DNA of 64,000 nucleotides from SB11 sp943370295 (GCA_943370295.1 CALRQL020000009.1:1-64000), one strand, 5' to 3'; numbered from the stretch's first letter, positions 1 to 9,346 are shown. Notes: generated by a model not told the origin, from the sequence alone. Made by a program: numbers and translations.

Positions 1-147
1 TGTGATGTTGTATAATCAAAGAAGACCGCATCTGGCTTTAAATTATAAAACACCGCAACAAATACATCAAAAAAAATCCTTGTCAGAATTAACGGACAAG
101 GACTATATTAATAGTAAATAACTGTCAACCTATTTTAGGACGACTCA
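1..147 (+). mobile_element. Right end of an IS3-family insertion sequence, cut by window edge
   Basis: The first 121 bases encode the last 39 residues of an IS3-type transposase. They are followed by a stretch at 124-147 that reads, on the opposite strand, TGAGTCGTCCTAAAATAGG and onward, which has the TGA-type outer tip of IS3-family inverted repeats. The element would therefore end at about position 147, only 20 bases before the stop codon of the neighbouring M48 protease gene. The left end, the orfA/frameshift region and any target duplication lie outside the window, so the exact boundary is inferred. Confidence 0.72.
2..121 (+). CDS. IS3-family transposase (OrfB, integrase core), C-terminal fragment
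   Basis: The open frame enters from the left edge and stops with TAA at 119-121. The visible 39 residues include YNQRRPHLALNYKTPQQIH, which matches the conserved C-terminal motif (YN..RPH.ALNY.TP) of DDE transposases of the IS3 family. The catalytic DDE residues would lie upstream, outside the window. The truncation is due to the window edge, so nothing can be said about whether the element is intact. It is too short to be recovered by length-filtered ORF calling. Confidence 0.8.
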   Translation: MMLYNQRRPHLALNYKTPQQIHQKKSLSELTDKDYINSK

Positions 148-166
148 GTATTAAAAAACTACTTAA

Positions 167-976
167 TTAGGGTATCAAGTTGTTTTTAAAGTTAGCATAC
201 TCACTATCAAACGTGGCGGTACCGCTGCAGCTTTGAGCTGCTTTTTCATCGGTAATGTTTTTTACCCTTTCATCGGGGCTGGGGTGCGTACTAAAAAAAG
301 CATCGATTTTGTTGGCATTTTGTCCGTCGGCAGCCAGTTTGCTGAAAAAGTTAGAAAAGCCATCAGCCTTGTAATCTGTAGGGCACAAGTAAGTTACTGC
401 ATACTTATCTGCTTCACGCTCGGCATCGCGTCCGTATTTTAGCAACAATAAATTTTCAGCAATGGTGGTTAAAGTTCCTTTGTTTCCGCCTAACGCTATG
501 CTCAGCATCATCTCAATACCGTATTGCTTGGTCATTTGGTCGGTGGTATGTCGGCGATCTGCATGTGCCATTTCATGCCCCATTACCCCTGCCAGTTCAT
601 CTTCACTATTCATGTATTTAATCAAACCTGTGTACACATACATATAGCCACCGGGCACACAAAATGCGTTTAGTACTGAGTCATCCTGAATAATAAATAC
701 TTCCCATGCAAACTTGTCTTTATAAAATACCTTACCGCCGTTTTTCAGCTTTGTTACAATATTTCTAAGATAGGTATATGCTGCTTGGTGTGTATTCTCG
801 TCAAGAATAGGATATTCGGCAGGATTTGATGCTATTTCAGCCTTTACCTGTTGCCCGAGTTTTATATCATCCTCAATAGAAAATATATTAATACTGTTAT
901 CATCGGGGTTTTTGCTGCAATTGGCTAAAAAAACCAATGAAAATGCAGCAAAGCCTAAAACAAAAATTTTTTTCAT
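167..976 (-). CDS. M48-family zinc metalloprotease, lipoprotein
   Basis: A 269-residue predicted lipoprotein. A signal peptide ends at a lipobox with Cys20 (FLANCSKN), so the protein is probably anchored in the periplasm. The zinc motif HEMAH lies at residues 134-138, and the M48 downstream ExxxD motif (Glu186...Asp190, within AEREAD) supplies the third ligand. The family (HtpX/BepA/Oma1-like, the BepA/LoiP type being periplasmic) degrades misfolded envelope proteins. There is no TPR domain, so it resembles the short LoiP/YcaL type rather than full BepA. It sits 71 bases downstream of the cytochrome c/monooxygenase-like gene in the same direction and may be cotranscribed with it. The substrate is unknown. 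Confidence 0.88.
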   Translation of the reverse strand: MKKIFVLGFAAFSLVFLANCSKNPDDNSINIFSIEDDIKLGQQVKAEIASNPAEYPILDENTHQAAYTYLRNIVTKLKNGGKVFYKDKFAWEVFIIQDDSVLNAFCVPGGYMYVYTGLIKYMNSEDELAGVMGHEMAHADRRHTTDQMTKQYGIEMMLSIALGGNKGTLTTIAENLLLLKYGRDAEREADKYAVTYLCPTDYKADGFSNFFSKLAADGQNANKIDAFFSTHPSPDERVKNITDEKAAQSCSGTATFDSEYANFKNNLIP

Positions 977-1046
977 ACGCGGGCTTATTTATGCGAAAAT
1001 AAAACAAATGCCTTGCCAAACCAACAAATGCCTGCTACTGCGCAAG

Positions 1047-2375
1047 TTACTTTTCTAAAACAACCAATTCATCACCCTCTTTGTAGGGTAAGTACAGCAT
1101 TACCAAACGCATCATCTCGTCCTTATCATCCATTCCTCGCTCAAAAAACACATCGCGAGGCGGGCTGTGTGGGTTTTGATTGTTGGCCGCCGTATTATCA
1201 AACAACGCTTCCGCCCTTAAAACACTGCCTTTGGGTAATTTCACAATACTTTTAAACCGGTAAAATTCTTGCCAGTTAAAATCCCAATCCGGTATTTCTA
1301 CTAATTTAATGGTATCACCGGCAGGGGTTACACAGTATACCTTAAAGTATTTGCCCAACTTGTGCATGTGCGGGTTGATAGCCAGCAGCGATATATCGTC
1401 ATGCAGTTTTACGTTAATGTGAAACTGTTTCACACTGTCAGCAGGTATTATCCAATCAGTACCCGGATTTGGGTTCGTGGGCTTGAAAGCTGCAAAACCG
1501 ATGGCACGATCCACCGGTTTTTTTGAAAAATATATGTGGATTTTCGATTGGTCGGTTTGCTCCACAGGGCTGGGAGCATAATGCAAGTTACGTATCATTA
1601 AAATACCGCGTTTAGGTAAACGAAAGCCTATTCCGTCATTAAATACCTGTGGTGATGTGCCGGGCAAGTACCCGCTGTGAAACACTTCTACAGGGCCTTC
1701 ACCGTATTGGTTTATCAGATTAAAGTAGCCGTAATCGTGGGCATCGTCAACAAAACTGCTGTCGCCATACACAAAATAATCCGGACCGCTGAAAATATCT
1801 ACATCATCGGGCACAGCTAATACCTGATAGCTCGCATGGTGTACCAACTTGCGATTACCCGCTATAAACTCAATACCGCAGGCAAAGGTATCGTTGGGTA
1901 ATTCGTAAGGGATTTTATAACAGATGTATTGCTCTTGGTTGTTGCCTTGCACCACGTATGGCTTTTTCATTTGCAATACCATATCAGGCTTGCCCAATAA
2001 CTGAGACCCATCAGGAAATTGAGGCATAGCAGGCAGTTTATCTTTAGGCCCTTCGGGAGCACCTGCTTCTACCCATTTTTTTATCTTTTCTTTTTCTTCG
2101 GCAGTTAGGTATTTTTCGTTGGCAAAGCTGCGGTAATGAGGGTTGGCCTTCCACGGCGGCATATAGTCAATTTCAGTAACGTACTTAATGAAATTGCCCT
2201 TTTGCTTCACCTGTTTAAAGGTTTCTAGCGGAAAAGGTGCTGTGCCGCCCACACGATGGCAGGGTAAGCAATTTTTATACATGATAGGGGCAATATCTTG
2301 AGTATAGGTAGGGGCTTGAGACATTGCCACTCCTATGCTACACAAAAAAACTATTACTGTTAAAATTGATTTCAT
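1047..2375 (-). CDS. Secreted cytochrome c domain / copper type II monooxygenase-like protein
   Basis: A 442-residue protein. I chose the ATG at 2375 because it starts directly with a signal peptide (MKSILTVIVFLCSIGVAMSQ), whereas a TTG lies 21 bases upstream. A single c-type haem motif, CLPCH, is at about residues 36-40. The rest resembles the tandem jelly-roll fold of peptidylglycine monooxygenases: an HH pair (VHHASYQ), LHYAP, an HxH pair (NPHMHKLG) and a late Met-containing stretch (FERGMDDKDEMM), the same order as the CuH and CuM ligands. This is a fold-level reading. The reaction is unknown, but a copper redox function with electrons delivered through the haem is plausible. The gene follows a di-haem peroxidase gene in the same direction. 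Confidence 0.7.
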   Translation of the reverse strand: MKSILTVIVFLCSIGVAMSQAPTYTQDIAPIMYKNCLPCHRVGGTAPFPLETFKQVKQKGNFIKYVTEIDYMPPWKANPHYRSFANEKYLTAEEKEKIKKWVEAGAPEGPKDKLPAMPQFPDGSQLLGKPDMVLQMKKPYVVQGNNQEQYICYKIPYELPNDTFACGIEFIAGNRKLVHHASYQVLAVPDDVDIFSGPDYFVYGDSSFVDDAHDYGYFNLINQYGEGPVEVFHSGYLPGTSPQVFNDGIGFRLPKRGILMIRNLHYAPSPVEQTDQSKIHIYFSKKPVDRAIGFAAFKPTNPNPGTDWIIPADSVKQFHINVKLHDDISLLAINPHMHKLGKYFKVYCVTPAGDTIKLVEIPDWDFNWQEFYRFKSIVKLPKGSVLRAEALFDNTAANNQNPHSPPRDVFFERGMDDKDEMMRLVMLYLPYKEGDELVVLEK

Positions 2376-2444
2376 TACATAAAAAAATTTCACCAACCAT
2401 TTAACAGTGAACCCTACCCGTGTTTAATGATAAATGGACAATGT

Positions 2445-4382
2445 TTAATATTCCCCTCCTATTTTCCTTTTATTCATATCTGCCGAAGGGAATTTAGGCA
2501 AAGATACAGGCACGTTGGTTAACCCTGTGGTATCCGTTAGCGATTGCATAAACGCAATGATATCCTTGGTTTCGCTTGGAGTAAGGTTAAGTGCATCGGG
2601 GGCTAAGGTTTGGTTATCGAGTTCAAAGCCTAAACCCGCACCTCCCCCACGGTTGTAAAAATCTAACACCTCTTCAAGCGTTTTATAAACGCCGTTGTGC
2701 ATATAAGGACCTGTTAATGATACATTTCGTACGGTAACAGTTTTAAATGCATGACGATTAAAATCAACCTTTTCTTTCATGCGCCCCCCAAAACGACCAA
2801 TGTCTCCATCCAGCACAGGATTAATGGTATCAGTAGTCGCAGGTACACCTAACACCTCTGATTCGTTTTCGGCAAAATTGGGAGGGACTAAACCGCTAAA
2901 GGTGGGGGCAAAATGGCAGGTAGCACAGGCGGCTTTGCCCATAAACAAATTAAACCCGTTAATAGCTTGCGGGCTAAGGGTGTTGGCCTCGCTACGCAAG
3001 TATTTATCAAAATCTGAGTTAAAGGCAATAAGGGTTTTCAAATAGGCACCTATCGCCTCTGATATGGTGTGCTTCGAAATTTCGCCGTTATAATTAGGGA
3101 ATGCATCCCTAAACAATTGTTTATATTCTTCACTTTGGCTCAATTTGGCCGAAATTTCAGGGTACGAGGTGTTAAACTCATGTGTTGAAGTAATTACGTG
3201 CTCAAATTGATTTTCAATTTTTTCGGTGCGCAAATCATAAAAATAACGCTCGGCCAAAACACTGTTTATTAGTGTTGGCGAATTGCGCAAAACCGTGCCT
3301 TTAAAATCCATGGCCAAGCTTCGTTGCTCCCCGTCGGTAAATGCTTTTTGAGGGTTGTGGCACGATGCACAAGCCCTTTTGTTATTGGCAGATAGTACAG
3401 GATCGAAAAACAAGTATTTACCCAATTTTTCCATTTGAGGCTGGGTGGGGCCTTTTTTAACCATCGAAAAATAATCGACATTAAAAAAATCGTTACTAAA
3501 AAAGTTGTCTGCCAAATAATTGTACGATTGGTGTTTGCCGGCAGGTGTATCGTACACTGTTTCAATACCCAACTGCAATTGGGCATCTTTAAATAGTTTA
3601 AAAACAGGGGTCAAGTATCCTTTTATAAACTCCAGTCTGTTAAAAGAGTCGAAATCAGCATTTGTATTCAAATAGTGGATGGCAGCACTTAATTTATCTT
3701 CTAACTGTTGCCCTAAGTCGCCTTGCAACTGCGGGCGATATAGTTTAGCCATTTTTAACAGCGGTTGCAAAGCATTTTGGCAATCTACCAACGAGTTGCC
3801 GCTGCCCGGTGTATCAAACCCTGTAATACCCATTGATGCAATGCGAACTACTTGTAGGCGCGCAGCTTCAAATAAGTTACGCTCGGCTATGTATTGCTTT
3901 TGCTGAAATAACTTTAGCTCGGTAAAGTTTTTACAAAGCAAGGCGATTTCATTTTTTAACCCCTCTATATCAGGCTGCTCCTCAAAAAGCATTTCATCAA
4001 TCACCTGCAAACCGTGTGGTTGCAACACATTCATTTCACCACTATTGCGCTCAATTTTTGGTAATGGCGCACCGTTTATGTAATCCTTGACCGCGGTATT
4101 ATCATAGTATTCAAGCAAAAACTCTATTTGTTTATAGCTTGCACGCACTGCCAAAAATGCCTCACGGGTTTTTTGCACATTTACGTTTTTATCCTCCACG
4201 GTATTTTTAAGCTCAAAAAGCGCGGTTTCAACATTTTGCAAACCTTTCCTGTATTCGCTTGTAAGCTCTACAAGAGCATTGGTTTTACTACTGTAACTAA
4301 ATGCTGAGAGTATGAAAATCAGTACGCTGATGATACAGATTACTGTGGTTTTGCGTGAACTTAAAATCTCTTTTGCCATCAT
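2445..4382 (-). CDS. Di-haem cytochrome c peroxidase (MauG/CcpA family) with long N-terminal extension
   Basis: A 645-residue protein from the ATG at 4382 (the open frame begins with a TTG 15 bases earlier). A membrane-spanning or uncleaved signal segment lies near residues 14-30. Residues 35-300 are a largely helical extension that I do not recognise. The C-terminal half is a bacterial cytochrome c peroxidase domain with two haem-binding motifs, CASCH (about 338-342) and CATCH (about 486-490), and the conserved late motif GPYMHNGVYKTLEEVLDFYN. Family members reduce H2O2 or carry out MauG-like oxidations in the periplasm. The usual length is about 330-400 residues, so the extension is unusual. 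It precedes the monooxygenase-like gene on the same strand and may share its transcript. Confidence 0.85.
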   Translation of the reverse strand: MMAKEILSSRKTTVICIISVLIFILSAFSYSSKTNALVELTSEYRKGLQNVETALFELKNTVEDKNVNVQKTREAFLAVRASYKQIEFLLEYYDNTAVKDYINGAPLPKIERNSGEMNVLQPHGLQVIDEMLFEEQPDIEGLKNEIALLCKNFTELKLFQQKQYIAERNLFEAARLQVVRIASMGITGFDTPGSGNSLVDCQNALQPLLKMAKLYRPQLQGDLGQQLEDKLSAAIHYLNTNADFDSFNRLEFIKGYLTPVFKLFKDAQLQLGIETVYDTPAGKHQSYNYLADNFFSNDFFNVDYFSMVKKGPTQPQMEKLGKYLFFDPVLSANNKRACASCHNPQKAFTDGEQRSLAMDFKGTVLRNSPTLINSVLAERYFYDLRTEKIENQFEHVITSTHEFNTSYPEISAKLSQSEEYKQLFRDAFPNYNGEISKHTISEAIGAYLKTLIAFNSDFDKYLRSEANTLSPQAINGFNLFMGKAACATCHFAPTFSGLVPPNFAENESEVLGVPATTDTINPVLDGDIGRFGGRMKEKVDFNRHAFKTVTVRNVSLTGPYMHNGVYKTLEEVLDFYNRGGGAGLGFELDNQTLAPDALNLTPSETKDIIAFMQSLTDTTGLTNVPVSLPKFPSADMNKRKIGGEY

Positions 4383-4413
4383 TATAATCGGAAACAAAGG
4401 GTGTTAATGAAAA

Positions 4414-4444
4414 AGAAGGAATACGGTTTTACCGTATTCCTTCT
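4414..4444 (-). terminator. Rho-independent terminator after the PhoX-like gene
   Basis: A perfect 14-bp stem (4414-4427 with 4431-4444) around a 3-base loop. On the minus strand the 3' arm runs into a T tract. It lies 20 bases past the stop of the PhoX-like gene and just before the peroxidase start codon, so the two genes are probably separate transcription units. Confidence 0.75.
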
Positions 4445-4464
4445 GCTATTGATACTTAGAAAAA

Positions 4465-6342
4465 TTATTCTACAATCAGTTTTTGAGTTTCGCCTTTATC
4501 GTTCATCACGATATAGGTTCCGGCAGTTAGGTCGGTAACGTCAACAACCTCAACATTACGCAACACTTTAACACGCTTGCCGCTTATTTCATAAATAGCG
4601 ATATCGCAAGCTTTGTTTAGGTGCAATTCACGCGATACGGGGTTAGGATAGATAGTAAACACGTCGCTGTTTTTAATTTCTTCAACACCAACCCAAGAGT
4701 TTACAACATTTTCCCAGCCTGTAATTGCCATTGTAAGTGAGTGGTTGTAAGGGTAAGTATTAGCAGGCGAAGGGTGTTGAGAGTTGAAAAATAGTGTTTT
4801 ACCATCTGTAGAAGCAATTACACCTGTTATCTCAGCACCTTTAGGGGTTGCTGCAATACGTACTAAATCATTAATAGTTGGGTTTTTAATAGTCATGTCC
4901 AACATCCACATTTCGCAAATCTCAGTACCTGAAGCTTGGTTTTCAGCAGGAGTACGACCAAAGCTACGACCGTTCAAATCTTCAAGAATTAGCATGAAAG
5001 GACGACCATTAATGTTCATCACGCCCAAACCATCAGGGTTTGATAGGTGTTTTGCAGGATAACCGCCATTAGCAGGCAATGAAGTAGGAGTATAAGGACC
5101 TCCCTCAAGATAGATGTCTACTTTGCTGGTAGCAGGGTCATACACCAATACGCGACCGTAGTAATCAATAAATTTACCGCGCATCACTGAGTCGATAGCA
5201 GCTTCATCCGTTCCGGTAAATGAAGGGTTACGAGTTTTGTAAGCCTTCGCCCAATGTGGACTCATAGAAGCACCACCGGCTACTGTAGAAGTAAAATTAA
5301 AACCATCACGACCGGTTTCAGTCCAGTAAATTTTTCCGTCAAACGGGCTGTAAGCAACCCACTCATTACGGTTAAAAATAGCAGCACCTTTTGCAAATGC
5401 ATTTGCTGAAAGGTTAACAATAGAGTCAAACTTATCGTTTACAAGTTCAACCCATGATCCGTCAGCTTTCCAAGCATATAGTTTACCTTTAGTAAAATCA
5501 TCAGGTTGGTCGGCAACAAACTTAATCCAAGGACCTGGAGACTCGTCAATACCCAAATAAACGGTTTTATGGTCAGGCATCATTGCGCCACCTTCCCAGC
5601 CGGCACGGCCCCAGTTGTATTGCTTGCGGATAGCTTTGGCTGTGCGTGGGTCAACTTCAACCATGTAGTTAAAGTTTTGGAATTTTTTAATGGTTTTACC
5701 ATTAAAATCACCGGGGATAGTTGTGCTGATAGTCCAGTCAGCAGTATCGCGAACACCAGGACCGCTGGCACCCATCGGGCTGGCAGAACCTGCAAAAATA
5801 GAAGCGTTGTTGGTACGGAACCACTCTTCAGCAGTCCAGATACGGCCATCAGGTGCAGAAATACCCGCACAGTTCATACCTGTTTCGCCTACTGTATTTT
5901 TAAAATCAATGTTAAAAAATTTACCGGCACGTCCATCAGGAAGTGTTTGATTAACAATACTGATTGAACCATTAGGATTACGACGAACTTTAAAAGCAGT
6001 CATACCACCGCCATCACCAATTTTGTCATCGTTCCAAATCATTTCATGGTTTACAGATAACCAACCCAAATCTTGTGAACCGGCAGCAGTATCAGGAGTA
6101 AAACCAATGAAATCGTGCCATTCTTTGGCAAGGGCAAAACCATTAGGTTGGCCATTATTGCCTACGGTTTGTACCGAGTCAATACCACCTACAAAAAGAA
6201 CTTGAGCTTTAAGGGGAGATTGTGGAAGTACCACAGATGTTGCGCCATAGTTTGCAGTAGCTTCAATAGGAAATTTAAATTGAGCATTTGCAGTAGCGAA
6301 ACCGGCTGCTACAAAGGCAGCCAATACGTACAGTTTTTTCAT
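4465..6342 (-). CDS. PhoX-like (DUF839) secreted phosphatase family protein with T9SS sorting domain
   Basis: A 625-residue protein. The ATG at 6342 gives a clean signal peptide ending ATANAQ; the frame also extends 24 bases upstream. The body (roughly residues 30-540) resembles the PhoX/DUF839 beta-propeller family: WLSVNHEMIWND near the start, TAEEWFRTN, an EVDPRTAKAIRKQ stretch and LSNPDGLGVMN. PhoX enzymes are Ca/Fe-dependent alkaline phosphatases exported by Tat, but this one has a Sec-type signal and a type A T9SS domain at the C-terminus (FTIYPNPVSRELHLN ... LIVE), so it should be exported by T9SS. Whether the metal site is intact cannot be judged without a structure alignment. A 17-bp palindrome lies upstream and a terminator downstream. 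Confidence 0.78.
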   Translation of the reverse strand: MKKLYVLAAFVAAGFATANAQFKFPIEATANYGATSVVLPQSPLKAQVLFVGGIDSVQTVGNNGQPNGFALAKEWHDFIGFTPDTAAGSQDLGWLSVNHEMIWNDDKIGDGGGMTAFKVRRNPNGSISIVNQTLPDGRAGKFFNIDFKNTVGETGMNCAGISAPDGRIWTAEEWFRTNNASIFAGSASPMGASGPGVRDTADWTISTTIPGDFNGKTIKKFQNFNYMVEVDPRTAKAIRKQYNWGRAGWEGGAMMPDHKTVYLGIDESPGPWIKFVADQPDDFTKGKLYAWKADGSWVELVNDKFDSIVNLSANAFAKGAAIFNRNEWVAYSPFDGKIYWTETGRDGFNFTSTVAGGASMSPHWAKAYKTRNPSFTGTDEAAIDSVMRGKFIDYYGRVLVYDPATSKVDIYLEGGPYTPTSLPANGGYPAKHLSNPDGLGVMNINGRPFMLILEDLNGRSFGRTPAENQASGTEICEMWMLDMTIKNPTINDLVRIAATPKGAEITGVIASTDGKTLFFNSQHPSPANTYPYNHSLTMAITGWENVVNSWVGVEEIKNSDVFTIYPNPVSRELHLNKACDIAIYEISGKRVKVLRNVEVVDVTDLTAGTYIVMNDKGETQKLIVE

Positions 6343-6399
6343 TGTTAAGTATGAGTTTGGGTGCAAAATTGACCCTGCACTGTAAAGAAATTGTCACTA

Positions 6400-6416
6400 C
6401 CATTTTACTAAAATGG
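6400..6416. promoter_or_regulatory. 17-bp perfect palindrome upstream of the PhoX-like gene
   Basis: CCATTTTA and TAAAATGG are separated by one base and lie 58 bases upstream of the ATG at 6342. The symmetry suits a dimeric regulator. No known operator was recognised. Confidence 0.35.
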
Positions 6417-6583
6417 CAACAAAGGGTTAAAATACCTTTACCAAAACATTACGAGTTGATAACATAGCAACATTGCTTTACCTATAAATGCATGGTGAAT
6501 AGGAATTTGCAGTATCAGTGTCTATATTTTTGGTTGGCAGTAATGATTTCTGCCCCATTTTTTTAAAAGATTGATAAAACAGG

Positions 6584-6604
6584 TACGAATTTTGTAAATT
6601 CGTA
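6584..6604. promoter_or_regulatory. 21-bp palindrome in front of the metal-cluster operon
   Basis: TACGAATTT and AAATTCGTA form a perfect 9-bp inverted repeat around TGT. It ends 10 bases before the ATG of the HYC_CC_PP gene. It could be an operator that controls the three-gene metal cluster. It has no T tract and precedes a gene, which argues against a terminator. Confidence 0.45.
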
Positions 6605-6614
6605 ACAAAGTATA

Positions 6615-6986
6615 ATGAAACGCGGTTTAATAATAGTATGGCTGTTTTTGTACACTGCCCTTTCGGCAGTGGGCTTGCCGCTTACTGTGCACTACTGCGA
6701 AGGCACCTTAGTGGGTGTTGAAGTAGTGGAAACCGAAAGTTGCTGCGGAAGTGAAATACCCGACGACTGTTGCCGCGATGAACATGCTTATCTTAAATCT
6801 GACGAGAAACACCCCTTAGCATCACAACTTCAACCTCCTGCGTTGCATTGGTTTTGGTTGCCCGCTGCCGAATTCGGAGTGTTGCAGGTATTGCCCGTAG
6901 CGGCTCCTGCTTCTTGTTTAGCCACTTCACCCCCTCACCCTCCTCCGGTTGATATTTATGTGAAGTTAGGCAATTTCAGGGTTTGA
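6615..6986 (+). CDS. HYC_CC_PP family protein, putative metal-associated secreted protein
   Basis: A 123-residue protein with an N-terminal signal peptide (MKRGLIIVWLFLYTALSAVG). It then carries the motifs that name a Bacteroidota family: HYC at about residues 26-28, CC pairs (SCCGSE, DCCRDE) and a Pro-rich tail (PPHPPP). The His/Cys pattern suggests metal binding; this is inference. Members of the family are typically found just before TonB receptors, as here (77 bases upstream of one). Together with the downstream DUF3347 gene it suggests a copper or other thiophilic metal role. It probably forms one operon with the next two genes, with a palindrome immediately upstream as the likely control site. 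Confidence 0.72.
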   Translation: MKRGLIIVWLFLYTALSAVGLPLTVHYCEGTLVGVEVVETESCCGSEIPDDCCRDEHAYLKSDEKHPLASQLQPPALHWFWLPAAEFGVLQVLPVAAPASCLATSPPHPPPVDIYVKLGNFRV

Positions 6987-7063
6987 TATTTTTTAAACTT
7001 TTATAGTGCTGCCACTACTATCAGGCACAGCACTGCTTTTTCATTTATCAAAAGTTTAAAAAA

Positions 7064-9334
7064 ATGAATCCAAAAAAATTAAAATCATACATATATATAA
7101 TAGTACTGTTTTTGGCATCAGCGCCATTAGCAGCGCAAAGCATTGTGCGCGGCACCGTGCTTGAAGAAGTGGCCAAAGGCCACGCCCCCCTTGCCTATGT
7201 AAATGTGTATTGGGCAAACACAACACACAGCACATCAACAGATACCAATGGTGTATTTTCGATAGCTAAACAACCTGAAAGCAACCTTTTAGTAATAAGT
7301 TATTTGGGCTTTGTAGCCGATACTATTGAAATAACTGAGAAAACTGAACTGCCCCTTAAAATTGTACTTAAAAATGTGCTTGAAGTAGAAGAGGTAGAAG
7401 TTACCGCTGAAACCCGTGGTTTGGTGCTTGACCGTTTGAACCCCATAAAAGCAACTATAATGACTGAGAAGGAGTTGTTTAAAGCCGCATGCTGCAACCT
7501 ATCAGAAAGCTTTGAAACCAACCCCGCAGTTGATGTTAATTACAGCGATGCCATTACCGGAGCCAAACAAATACAAATGTTGGGCTTGGCAGGTACCTAT
7601 ACCCAAATAACCTCAGAAAACCTGCCCGGTGTTCGCGGGCTTGCAGCACCTTATGGTTTGGGGTATTTACCCGGTACTTGGATTGAAAGTATACAAGTAA
7701 CCAAAGGAATAGGAAGTGTTGCTAACGGCTACGAAAGTATTACCGGCCAAATAAATACCGAGCTACGCAAACCACAAGGTAAAGATAAGGTGTTTGCCAA
7801 TGCCTATGTTAGTAATCAAGGTAGGTATGAAGGCAATCTAGTACTTGGCCATGATTTAAATCCCAAAGTGAGCGCAGGCTTGTTATTACACGGAAGTGTG
7901 CTTACCCAAAATGTTGACATGAACAACGACGGCTACCGTGATATGCCCACAGGCTATCAGCTAAACGGTGCCCAACGCTGGCATTTCAGCAATCATAAAA
8001 CACTTGAAGGACAGTTTGGTGTAAAAGCATTGATTGAAGACCGTATTGGAGGCGATACCCGCTACGATGGAGTGAACCGTAACCCATCAGCAGGCATATA
8101 TGAGGCCAGGATAAAAACCGAGCGCTTTGAAGTATTTGGCAAAACAGGTTATGTATTCCCTACCAAAAAATACCAAAGCTTTGGGTTGATGTGGAATGCA
8201 CTTACCCACAACCAACAAACCTTTTTTGGCGCAAATACTTACAACGCCCGCCAACAAAGTGTGTATGCTAATTTCTTGTTCCAATCTATTATTGGTAATA
8301 CCAACCACAAATACCGCGCTGGTATTAGCTTTTTGCACGATATATACCACGAAGAAATTGTTGTGAAAAACCAATCACCTGCTACCCCAAGCCGTGTTGA
8401 GAATGTACCCGGTGCGTTTGTTGAATATACTTGGGAAGCTACCGCACGATGGATGATTATTGGTGGTTTGCGTGGCGATTATCACAACCTGTTTGGCTTT
8501 TTTGCTACACCACGTTTGCACGCCCGCTACGATAGAGGCAATGGTACTGTTTTGCATATTACCGCCGGACGCGGACAACGAACTGCCAATGTTTTTGCCG
8601 ATAACTTGCAGATATTGGCTACGGGACGCAATTTTGTGTTGCCCGTCAACTGGCAAACTGCTACCGCATACAATTTACGTCCCGAAGTAGCTTGGAACAT
8701 GGGTATTAGCCTAACCAGCGAAATTAAAATTGGCAACCGCAGTGCAACTCTTGAGGCTGACATATTCCGTACACAGTTTGAAAACCAAGTGGTTATAGAT
8801 TTGGATAACACCGCCAGAGAGGTATCGTTTTATAACCTAAACGGTAAATCGTTTGCCAACAGTGCCCAAGTACAGTTAACCTATGAACCCGTACGACGAA
8901 TAGAAACCCGTATCGCATATCGTTACTATGATGTGAGAACCCAGTACCAAAGCGGGTTGTTGCAACGCTACTTGCAAAGCCCCCACAGGGCGTTTGTAAA
9001 CGTAGCCTACAAACCAAGGGGCAAATGGGTGTTTGATGTTACAGTTTCTTGGTTTGGTCCAAAACGTTTACCTAATACCCAAGCCAACCCTGAAAGTTTA
9101 CGCATGCCTGAATATTCACCCTCGTATGTGTATTTGCATGCGCAGGTTACAAAAACCATTGGCAAACGTTGGGATGTTTACTTAGGCGCTGAAAACCTGC
9201 TTGATTTCAGGCAAGACCGCTTGATTATTGACCCCGCTAACCCTAACGGTAATTACTTTGACGCAAGCATGGTTTGGGGCCCTGTACAGGGTCGTATGTT
9301 CTATGCAGGCGCACGTTTTAGAATAAAAAAATAA
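7064..9334 (+). CDS. TonB-dependent outer membrane receptor (CarboxypepD_reg-like N-terminus)
   Basis: A 756-residue outer membrane receptor. After a signal peptide ending LAAQ, residues 25-110 form a CarboxypepD_reg-like beta-sandwich (VRGTVLEEVAKGHAPLAYVN). The plug follows, with ACCNLSESFETNPAVDVN and an LPGVRGLAAPYGLGYLPG loop, then a 22-stranded barrel ending in ...FYAGARFRIKK. The Cys pair in the plug is typical of a Bacteroidota subgroup that sits beside HYC_CC_PP and DUF3347 proteins and is thought to act on metals such as copper. It lies between those two genes here (12 bases before the DUF3347 gene), so the three are very likely an operon. The substrate is inferred from context, not shown. 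Confidence 0.88.
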   Translation: MNPKKLKSYIYIIVLFLASAPLAAQSIVRGTVLEEVAKGHAPLAYVNVYWANTTHSTSTDTNGVFSIAKQPESNLLVISYLGFVADTIEITEKTELPLKIVLKNVLEVEEVEVTAETRGLVLDRLNPIKATIMTEKELFKAACCNLSESFETNPAVDVNYSDAITGAKQIQMLGLAGTYTQITSENLPGVRGLAAPYGLGYLPGTWIESIQVTKGIGSVANGYESITGQINTELRKPQGKDKVFANAYVSNQGRYEGNLVLGHDLNPKVSAGLLLHGSVLTQNVDMNNDGYRDMPTGYQLNGAQRWHFSNHKTLEGQFGVKALIEDRIGGDTRYDGVNRNPSAGIYEARIKTERFEVFGKTGYVFPTKKYQSFGLMWNALTHNQQTFFGANTYNARQQSVYANFLFQSIIGNTNHKYRAGISFLHDIYHEEIVVKNQSPATPSRVENVPGAFVEYTWEATARWMIIGGLRGDYHNLFGFFATPRLHARYDRGNGTVLHITAGRGQRTANVFADNLQILATGRNFVLPVNWQTATAYNLRPEVAWNMGISLTSEIKIGNRSATLEADIFRTQFENQVVIDLDNTAREVSFYNLNGKSFANSAQVQLTYEPVRRIETRIAYRYYDVRTQYQSGLLQRYLQSPHRAFVNVAYKPRGKWVFDVTVSWFGPKRLPNTQANPESLRMPEYSPSYVYLHAQVTKTIGKRWDVYLGAENLLDFRQDRLIIDPANPNGNYFDASMVWGPVQGRMFYAGARFRIKK

Positions 9335-9346
9335 ACACACAACACC

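Noticed and set aside
6584..6604. Palindrome before the HYC_CC_PP gene as a terminator
   Set aside because: It has no T tract, lies directly upstream of a start codon and is AT-rich, which fits an operator better.
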